Source of the DNA: Clostridiaceae bacterium
GTDB lineage: Bacteria > Bacillota > Clostridia > Lachnospirales > Lachnospiraceae
Reading direction: 5' to 3'
Assembly: GCA_021200535.1 (NCBI GenBank)
Contig: JAJQGL010000057.1
Span: 1-34,295 of the forward strand
Length of the DNA stretch: 34,295 bases
The notes under the pieces are model-generated. The model was given only the letters and a program-made list of their open reading frames with translations, was not told the origin of the DNA and made no database searches. The position numbers and the translations under genes were made by a program. Positions 1-4,151 of this stretch are shown piece after piece. Position 1 is the first letter of the stretch. The number at the start of each line of letters is the position of its first letter.

Positions 1-31
1 CTGGCTTCTTTTTCGTCTCTCCGGCAGGCAT
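1..31 (-). CDS. 5' end of a leftward gene, possibly small terminase (partial)
   Basis: An ATG at 31-29 on the minus strand opens a frame reading MPAGETKKKP to the window edge. A purine-rich GGAAAG lies about 11 nt upstream and could serve as ribosome site. Only ten codons are visible, so the family cannot be read. In Firmicutes phages an HNH nuclease gene is often followed by the small terminase gene, and the HNH gene here ends at 456 on the same strand, so a terminase small subunit is a guess from gene order only. The 425 bp between the two genes hold repeats and hairpins but no credible gene. Confidence 0.4.
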   Translation of the reverse strand, partial: MPAGETKKKP

Positions 32-59
32 TTTGCGATTGTCTTTCCGCGCAGAAAAA

Positions 60-78
60 TTCATATTGCGCCGAAACT
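60..78 (-). repeat. Copy 1 of a three-copy phage motif (TTTCGGCGCAATATGA)
   Basis: This 19-bp sequence is repeated exactly at 281-299, and a 15/16 match occurs in the opposite orientation at 875-890. Copy 1 ends 29 bp before the start codon of the leftmost gene. On the minus strand it lies between a TTGAAC and a TATGAA spaced 16 bp, so it may sit inside a promoter. Role as a regulator-binding site is inferred. Confidence 0.65.
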
Positions 79-174
79 ATAGTTCAACCTCTGAAAAAGT
101 TCAAAAAACACCCGAAAAACAATTCGATTTTTACAAGATTTTTTCATCCATGCTCCGCTCATCCAGAACATGCC

Positions 175-219
175 AAAGCACATGAGAATCTAACATTTTC
201 AAAGAAAATCATGTGCTTT
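175..219. other. Large inverted repeat between HNH and the next gene
   Basis: Arms AAAGCACATGA (175-185) and TCATGTGCTTT (209-219) are a perfect 11-bp inverted repeat. A second nested repeat ATTTTC/GAAAAT (195-200 and 204-209) sits in the loop. No clear T-run follows on either strand, so it is not an obvious terminator. It could be an RNA structure in the leader of the leftward gene or a DNA site. Confidence 0.55.
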
Positions 220-240
220 TGTACACCCTGGATGGTTTTT

Positions 241-264
241 CGGCCGGATTTTCACACCCGGCCG
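241..264. other. GC-rich hairpin CGGCCGG/CCGGCCG
   Basis: A perfect 7-bp inverted repeat (241-247 and 258-264) with a 10-nt loop lies between the large hairpin and copy 2 of the phage motif. No T-run follows on the minus strand. On the plus strand only a weak run follows. Function unknown. Confidence 0.4.
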
Positions 265-280
265 CCCTGATTTTTACATT

Positions 281-299
281 TTCATATTGCGCCGAAACT
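281..299 (-). repeat. Copy 2 of the three-copy phage motif
   Basis: Identical over 19 bp to 60-78 and in the same orientation, 221 bp upstream of it with respect to leftward transcription. No convincing promoter elements surround this copy. Confidence 0.65.
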
Positions 300-339
300 C
301 TGCCAGACCCCCACCCTATGAAATTCGCGGAAATTAACA

Positions 340-497
340 GAAGAGGGGGCGCCGGTCTTCGGCAGGTGCCGAACAGAGATTCGAACCCGCCCCCTGGGAC
401 AGCAGAGTACACAATCACGTGCGCGTGAAATTGTGCATCCTGCACGAATGCCGGTTCAATACCTGTATTCCGGGTTCGAGTCCTCATTGCCGGTTTT
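340..497. other. tRNA T-arm-like segments and hairpins, no intact tRNA
   Basis: GGGTTCGAATC on the minus strand (about 370-380) and GGGTTCGAGTCC on the plus strand (472-483) look like tRNA T-arms, and a weaker GGTTCAATACC lies at 453-463. Only three base pairs of each T-stem can form, and neither motif has a matching acceptor-stem half 60-90 nt away. Hairpins ACAATCACG..CGTG..ATTGT (411-434) and GTGCA/TGCAC (432-444) lie between them. The plus-strand motif overlaps the last codons of the HNH gene. Read as tRNA-like or decayed tRNA sequence rather than a functional gene. Confidence 0.35.
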
Positions 498-821
498 TAA
501 ATCGTGGTGCCGCTTACAGAGCGGCTGCCAGTTGCTTTCGTCCCAGAACAGCTTCTGGTTTCCGCGATGCGGAATCTTGTGGTCGACCACAGTTGCTTTT
601 TCGTACCTCGGCGGATTCTCCGCCATGCACATCACGCAAAGTGGATGTGCTTCGAGATACCGCTTCCGCACCCTCTGCCATTTGCTGTTATATCCCCGCT
701 TCGCGGCGGATCTGGTGTATTCCGGGTGCAGCGGCTTGTGTTTTTCACAATAACCTTTTCCGACATCCACCAATTCCGGACAGCCGGGATGCTTGCAGGG
801 AACCTTTGGTTTATATGGCAT
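456..821 (-). CDS. HNH endonuclease (phage packaging-associated type)
   Basis: A 121-residue HNH nuclease. Visible are VVDHKIPHRG (residues 78-87) with the catalytic histidine in the DH pair, an Asn at 97, and CKRHHD (102-107), which together form the beta-beta-alpha metal finger. N-terminal cysteines (C9, C14, C25) and C62/C65 suggest zinc sites. The start at 821 is chosen because AAAGGAG lies 5 nt upstream; the longer frame to 845 has no ribosome site. In HK97-type phages such small HNH proteins sit beside the terminase genes and assist DNA cleavage at packaging; that role is inferred from family knowledge and position. Its C-terminal codons overlap a tRNA T-arm-like motif. Confidence 0.85.
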   Translation of the reverse strand: MPYKPKVPCKHPGCPELVDVGKGYCEKHKPLHPEYTRSAAKRGYNSKWQRVRKRYLEAHPLCVMCMAENPPRYEKATVVDHKIPHRGNQKLFWDESNWQPLCKRHHDLKTGNEDSNPEYRY

Positions 822-874
822 AGCTACTCCTTTCATCAAAGGCATAGATAATTTTTGCCAAAAATTTCCTTTTA

Positions 875-890
875 TTTCGGCGCAAAATGA
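875..890 (+). repeat. Copy 3 of the phage motif, inverted, beside the ncRNA promoter
   Basis: TTTCGGCGCAAAATGA matches the minus-strand sequence of copies 1 and 2 at 15 of 16 positions. It ends one base before the -35 hexamer of the rightward ncRNA promoter. It also falls within the 17-bp spacer of a possible leftward promoter (TTGCAA at 897-892, TAAAAG at 874-869) for the HNH gene. Confidence 0.55.
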
Positions 891-891
891 C

Positions 892-920
892 TTGCAAATC
901 TACGTTGTTTCGCATATAGT
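892..920 (+). promoter_or_regulatory. Promoter of the rightward structured RNA
   Basis: TTGCAA (892-897), a 17-bp spacer and TATAGT (915-920) match a housekeeping promoter and predict a start near 927. TTGCAA is its own complement and could serve as a shared -35 for a divergent leftward promoter towards the HNH gene. No open reading frame with a ribosome site begins downstream, so the transcript appears non-coding. Confidence 0.7.
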
Positions 921-959
921 ATAGTCACAAGAAGAACTTCCTTCTTGACTTCGCTAAAC

Positions 960-1065
960 GATGACGAGTGACGGTTCTGACTCGTCGATAAAATAAAAAC
1001 TGACCGAGTGAAGATGATGTGTGACGGTTCTGACACATCGGTAAAATAAAAATTGACCGAGCGAA
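960..1065 (+). repeat. Two tandem 53-nt repeats with co-varying hairpins
   Basis: Unit A is 960-1012 and unit B is 1013-1065, with seven differences. Stem A is GACGAGT/ACTCGTC (963-969/980-986) and stem B is GATGTGT/ACACATC (1016-1022/1033-1039). Four of the seven differences form two exchanged base pairs (C-G to T-A and A-T to T-A), so pairing is preserved while sequence is not. The 10-nt loop and the following A-rich linker with TGACCGAG are nearly invariant. This argues for selection on a folded nucleic acid. Confidence 0.85.
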
Positions 1066-1188
1066 GGACAATCCGGCGAGGTTGGATAAAACATCCGTCC
1101 CACAGCCAGAGGTTCTACTGCGTACCCATTAAACGCTGTTTATTCAAAAACGCTTCACAATGTGCGGCAGAGAAACATTGTCCAATAA

Positions 1189-1218
1189 GTCTCCGGTCTC
1201 ACAGCCGGAGGCTTTTTT
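1189..1218 (+). terminator. Intrinsic terminator of the rightward RNA
   Basis: Stem GTCTCCGG/CCGGAGGC (1189-1196/1205-1212, one T-G pair) with loop TCTCACAG and a six-T run at 1213-1218. It is a classic plus-strand rho-independent terminator and marks the 3' end of the structured RNA. Confidence 0.85.
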
Positions 1219-1234
1219 ATAGAAATAAACTAAG

Positions 1235-1261
1235 AAAAACCGGGATGAATCATCACCTCGG
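1235..1261 (-). terminator. Terminator downstream of the antitoxin operon
   Basis: Imperfect stem between 1240-1248 and 1253-1261 (one G-T pair, one mismatch), followed on the minus strand by five T (1239-1235). It lies between the leftward toxin-antitoxin remnant and the convergent structured RNA and would insulate the two. Confidence 0.5.
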
Positions 1262-1288
1262 CTTTCTTTTTCATTTTATTCGGTTTTC

Positions 1289-1414
1289 CTAAATTCTCGC
1301 GATCAGTTCCGTTGGCGTGAAAGCCAGGACTTTACTCTTCACAAAATCTTTCACATTCATTTCCCGATTTTGAAGGACATCCAACAGAACATTCGCATCA
1401 ATCAGCAGCTTCAT
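1289..1414 (-). pseudogene. Internally deleted PIN-domain toxin
   Basis: A 41-codon frame starting MKLLIDANVLLDVLQNRE matches the first beta strand and catalytic aspartate of VapC-like PIN ribonucleases. It continues in frame into KSKVLAFTPTELIARI, which resembles the C-terminal tail of the same family. PIN toxins are usually about 130-140 residues, so roughly 95 residues carrying the other acidic residues are missing. The start overlaps the antitoxin stop by 17 bp, the usual toxin-antitoxin arrangement. The remaining peptide should be inactive as a nuclease. An in-frame internal deletion is the simplest reading, inferred without alignment. Confidence 0.75.
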
Positions 1415-1640
1415 ACTTTTCCCTGAGCCTTTCCGACTTTACCTCATCCAGGTCGTAATCCCCCTTTGAGATTTCAGGCAATGAATCGGTTAAATAGGAA
1501 ACAGCCGCTGATTTTGGAATGAGCCGTCCGACTTCGCGTCCGTTTTTTGTAACGATAACTTCCTGCCCTTCAATTACAAGATCCAGATACTTACCAAAAT
1601 TATTCTGCATTTCCGTTGCTGTTACTGTAGTACTTATCAT
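1398..1640 (-). CDS. Phd/YefM-type antitoxin
   Basis: An 80-residue protein with the Phd/YefM-type N-terminal pattern: TVTATEMQNNFGKYLDLV followed by EVIVTKNGREVGRLIP. This fold dimerises, binds operator DNA and presents a disordered C-terminal tail that neutralises the toxin; the acidic tail (DYDLDEVKSERL) fits. An AGGAGG lies 7-12 nt before the ATG. The partner PIN gene directly downstream is gutted, so this antitoxin now has no cognate toxin in cis. Autoregulation is likely: four copies of TTTTCGTCCA in two orientations lie upstream at 1727-1801. It follows metK on the same strand. Confidence 0.85.
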   Translation of the reverse strand: MISTTVTATEMQNNFGKYLDLVIEGQEVIVTKNGREVGRLIPKSAAVSYLTDSLPEISKGDYDLDEVKSERLREKYEAAD

Positions 1641-1726
1641 GATGATTGCCTCCTGGCTAATTGTAGGCTATCATAAACTAGCTAACTCTTCAACAAGCAA
1701 CTTCAATTTATTTGTGCTCTGCAGCT

Positions 1727-1801
1727 TTTTCGTCCACTCCATCTGCTTTTCGTCCAATCCATACCCGATTTTGGACGAAAAGATAGCAAGGTGGACGAAA
1801 G
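1727..1801. promoter_or_regulatory. Four-copy symmetric operator-like array
   Basis: TTTTCGTCCA occurs at 1727-1736 and 1747-1756. Its complement occurs at 1772-1781 and, with one change, at 1792-1801. Spacing within each pair is exactly 20 bp, or two helical turns. The copies form nested inverted repeats: TTTTCGTCCAA/TTGGACGAAAA inside and TTTCGTCCAC/GTGGACGAAA outside. The array lies between metK and the antitoxin start, about 90 bp upstream of the ATG. Operator for the antitoxin or another regulator is inferred; nested RNA stems are the alternative. Confidence 0.65.
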
Positions 1802-1824
1802 CATTTCTCTCCCAAATGAACCTT

Positions 1825-2901
1825 TTATTTCTCCCACGGCATCTCTGGATTCGTGAAATGCCCGTAAGCGGAAACCTGGTTGTAATCCACATCCAGAAGT
1901 CCCAGTGTCTTAATGATGCCTCGCGGTGTCAGGTCGTAATTCTCACGCACGTAAGCATAAAGGAATTCCATACTCTGGCTTTCTGTTCCGTAACAGTCAA
2001 TCGCGATACTGACCGGCTTTTCAACCCCGATGGCATACGCAAGCTGAATCTCACACTTATTCGCCCATCCGGCCAGCACGATATCCCTCGCAATCTTCCG
2101 AGCCATGTAGGCTGCGGAGCGGTCGACCTTGCTCGGGTCCTTCCCCGACATTGCGCCGCCTCCGATTCTTCCGATGCCGCCGTAGGTATCACACGCCAGC
2201 TTCCTGCCGGTCACACCACAGTCCGCAAAAGAGCCGCCTTTCACAAACCGCCCGGTTGGATTGATGAGCTTCTCAAAATCTGAATTTAACCCATAGTCGG
2301 AAGCTGCCATAATCATGAGCGTCTCCACAATGGTGCGGAAGTCACTCGGTTCCACATCCTCAGAGTGCTGCACGGAGCAAAGGAAAGTCGTGATCCTTCC
2401 GCTGTCGTAGTCGAAGCTGACCTGTGCCTTCGCATCCGCACGGAACATCCGGCTCGGATGCTGTTTTAAAAGCTTCAGGAACTTGGTCGCCACAATGTAG
2501 GGAATCGGGAGAAGCTCCGGAGTCTCATCCGTTGAATATCCGTACATGATGCCCTGGTCACCGGCTCCGCCCCTGTCCACACCAAGTGCTATATCGGAAG
2601 ACTGCTCTTTTACCAGAATACCGATATCATAAGGTGTGGCAAAAATCGGGTCATAAATAAATCCTGTCTTATCCCTGCCGATGCGATCAAACACATCGTC
2701 CACCAGCTTGCGATAATCCGGTTGGCGCTTCGAAGTCAGCTCACCTGCAATGATGATGTGGTTGTCCTTGATAAGCACTTCTATCGCCACACGACTCTCC
2801 TTGTCATGCTGCAGACAATCCGTCACAATCGCGTCCGCAATCTGATCGCAGATCTTATCACTGTGTCCATTGGACACCTGCTCACATGTGTAAATCTTCA
2901 T
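1825..2901 (-). CDS. metK: S-adenosylmethionine synthetase (phage-borne MetK)
   Basis: A 358-residue methionine adenosyltransferase making S-adenosylmethionine from ATP and methionine. Signatures are GHSDK (residues 12-16, usually GHPDK), GGAGDQGIMYGYSTDET (111-127) and GGGAMSGKDPSKVDRSAAY (247-265). At 358 residues it is shorter than the roughly 380-400 of cellular enzymes. The ATG at 2901 follows GGAGGAG; the frame extends further upstream but without a ribosome site or family similarity. Phages of Clostridia often carry metK next to DNA methyltransferases, yet none is present here; the next leftward gene is an antitoxin. It overlaps the upstream gene by 4 bp. Confidence 0.92.
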   Translation of the reverse strand: MKIYTCEQVSNGHSDKICDQIADAIVTDCLQHDKESRVAIEVLIKDNHIIIAGELTSKRQPDYRKLVDDVFDRIGRDKTGFIYDPIFATPYDIGILVKEQSSDIALGVDRGGAGDQGIMYGYSTDETPELLPIPYIVATKFLKLLKQHPSRMFRADAKAQVSFDYDSGRITTFLCSVQHSEDVEPSDFRTIVETLMIMAASDYGLNSDFEKLINPTGRFVKGGSFADCGVTGRKLACDTYGGIGRIGGGAMSGKDPSKVDRSAAYMARKIARDIVLAGWANKCEIQLAYAIGVEKPVSIAIDCYGTESQSMEFLYAYVRENYDLTPRGIIKTLGLLDVDYNQVSAYGHFTNPEMPWEK

Positions 2902-3119
2902 TCGGTCTCCTCCTGCAATCCAAAATACTCGGAATATCTTGCTTCCAAACCGCTCGCATCTGCTGGAACTTCCACCGTGCAATACAGCAGGATATTACGA
3001 ATATCATCCCCCACAGCGGACACATCCAGCAGTTCAAAACTCGGATGGGCTGCCAGCCACACATTTAAATCTCTCGCCGGACGGTGGTCTCTGCCGCCGA
3101 ACATAATCACTCGTTTCAT
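2898..3119 (-). CDS. Small phage protein of unknown function (73 aa)
   Basis: A 73-residue protein beginning MKRVIMFGGRDHRPARDL. It overlaps its upstream neighbour and metK by four bases each (ATGA), so the three are translationally coupled. GAGGAG lies upstream of the start. The N-terminus with a beta strand followed by GGRD resembles the start of small Rossmann-like or SLOG-like folds, but the protein is too short to be sure. Role unknown; coupling suggests an accessory to metK or nucleotide metabolism. Confidence 0.65.
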   Translation of the reverse strand: MKRVIMFGGRDHRPARDLNVWLAAHPSFELLDVSAVGDDIRNILLYCTVEVPADASGLEARYSEYFGLQEETE

Positions 3120-3679
3120 TCTGCCATCTCCTCCTCATAATCCCCTGCGGCAAAATCACCTTCCAGCCAGGCGATGCAGCCTTTTTCTGTAATGAAGTCC
3201 TCCACCCAAAGCTCACCGGTGCTGTTGTCTACGCCAATCCACATATCGCCGTTGCAGAAATAGAACTTTTCGCGCGGCGCATGTTCTTTCCCATTCCAGA
3301 TGATGTGTTTCCCGTGCATACATGGAACTTTGTAAATCGCAGAAGCTTTATCTACCTGGAACTTACCCTGCTTACCGTGCTCACATGTTTTACCCGTCTC
3401 ATGCCGCTGCTTCACATCTTTCTTTTCCAGAACTTCTCCGCCACAGGCAGCATATCCCGCAATGTCAACAAAATTGTCAATGGAATCTCTGGCAGCCGAC
3501 CTCGATACTTTCACAAGCACCATCATTATCGCGACATCCTTTGGTGTGAACGCTTCGTCTCGGTAATCGCTCCATAAAGCGGCGATCCTTGCAAAATTTT
3601 CGCTCGGACTGCCGTACTGTTTGTCGCGGTCTTCACAGACACATTTCAAAGCCGCATTCAAAACCTCACTTCTTTTCAT
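3116..3679 (-). CDS. DUF6378-type phage protein with extra C-terminal domain
   Basis: A 187-residue protein. The first 85 residues (RSEVLNAALKCVCEDRDKQYG, FARIAALWSDY, DVAIMMVLVKVSR, DSIDNFVDIAGYAAC) match the DUF6378 pattern seen in many Firmicutes phages, which is helical and of unknown activity. Residues about 110-187 form a second segment rich in aromatic residues (CMHGKHIIWNGKEHAP, FCNGDMWIGVDNSTGELW) that I do not recognise. GGAGG precedes the ATG at 3679. It is the first gene after the origin-like segment. Confidence 0.75.
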   Translation of the reverse strand: MKRSEVLNAALKCVCEDRDKQYGSPSENFARIAALWSDYRDEAFTPKDVAIMMVLVKVSRSAARDSIDNFVDIAGYAACGGEVLEKKDVKQRHETGKTCEHGKQGKFQVDKASAIYKVPCMHGKHIIWNGKEHAPREKFYFCNGDMWIGVDNSTGELWVEDFITEKGCIAWLEGDFAAGDYEEEMAE

Positions 3680-4151
3680 CCCATCCTCCTATCAAAACCT
3701 GTCCCATCAAAATAGATTTCAAAAAACTGCCATTGCAGCAGGTTTCCTTGTCACTTCCTGACTTCGAGGCAGTCACAATCTGACCAGGTGCAATGGCATT
3801 ACACTCCCAGACCTGTGCAGCGACAAACACACCCCCAATCTTACGCAAGGCTGCCAGCGCCATGATACGAATCCACTCGAAAGCACCCCGAAAATAGCTT
3901 TTTTCTCTTTCTGGGGATGGTTGGGGATAATTCTACTATTAAACTTAAAAAAATTTAAAATATATACATATATAGAAATAAGGTTTGAACCCTCCCCATC
4001 CATCCCCACGTTGCGGAAATAGCTCATTTTAAGGCCATAAAACCCCATCTCAGGGCGCACCAGTGCCCAAAAATCCCTCCGCTGTGAACATCTGAAACGA
4101 TCCCTGGCCACGTTTTCAAACGCCATGCGTCAAACTCAGACCTCAACCACA
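3680..4151. other. Gene-poor segment with candidate phage replication origin
   Basis: A 16-bp inverted repeat with one mismatch (3912-3927 and 3993-4008, minus-strand-readable as TGGGGATGGTTGGGGA type) brackets about 65 bp of A+T-rich DNA containing TTAAAAAAATTTAAAATATA. The segment follows directly after the primase-helicase gene. Origins of phages and plasmids with P4-type primases often lie next to that gene and combine short G-rich repeats with an easily melted tract. Two short overlapping frames (4126-3773, 3863-3666) lack good ribosome sites and family features and are not called as genes. Confidence 0.45.

Larger units (their letters stand above)
927..1218 (+). ncRNA. Candidate structured non-coding RNA, about 290 nt
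   Basis: A promoter at 892-920 and an intrinsic terminator at 1189-1218 bound a rightward transcript inside an otherwise leftward phage region. The predicted 5' end folds into CAAGAAG/CTTCTTG (928-934/941-947). Next come two tandem 53-nt units with hairpins 963-986 and 1016-1039. CTTCGCT (949-955) can pair with AGCGAAG (1060-1066), and GGACAAT (1066-1072) with ATTGTCC (1177-1183), giving long-range closing stems. The two unit hairpins keep the loop GACGGTTCTG while both changed stem pairs are exchanged together. A third GGTTCT lies near 1109. I do not recognise an Rfam family. No toxin, reverse transcriptase or nuclease partner is adjacent on the same strand. Confidence 0.7.

Noticed and set aside
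340-497. Functional tRNA genes on either strand
   Set aside because: The T-stems have only three pairs and no acceptor-stem partner lies at the correct distance, so the sequences are only tRNA-like.
960-1065. CRISPR array
   Set aside because: The two repeats are directly joined without spacers, and no cas gene is present.
927-1218. Known large phage RNAs such as ROOL or GOLLD, or a retron RNA
   Set aside because: The transcript is shorter than ROOL or GOLLD as I know them, and no reverse transcriptase is nearby. Exclusion by an Rfam search was not possible here.
927-1292. Type III toxin-antitoxin (repeat RNA plus endoribonuclease toxin)
   Set aside because: Only two 53-nt units are present, and no toxin gene follows the terminator on the plus strand.
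1519-2283. 254-codon plus-strand frame opposite metK and the antitoxin
   Set aside because: It is antisense to two well-supported genes, with no ribosome site and no family features.
2902-2982. Longer N-terminus for the SAM synthetase
   Set aside because: The 27 extra residues overlap the preceding gene, have no ribosome site and no family similarity, whereas the ATG at 2901 follows GGAGGAG.
3666-4126. Two short minus-strand frames (117 and 65 codons)
   Set aside because: They overlap each other, lack convincing ribosome sites, cross the inverted repeat and A+T-rich tract, and show no protein-like pattern.
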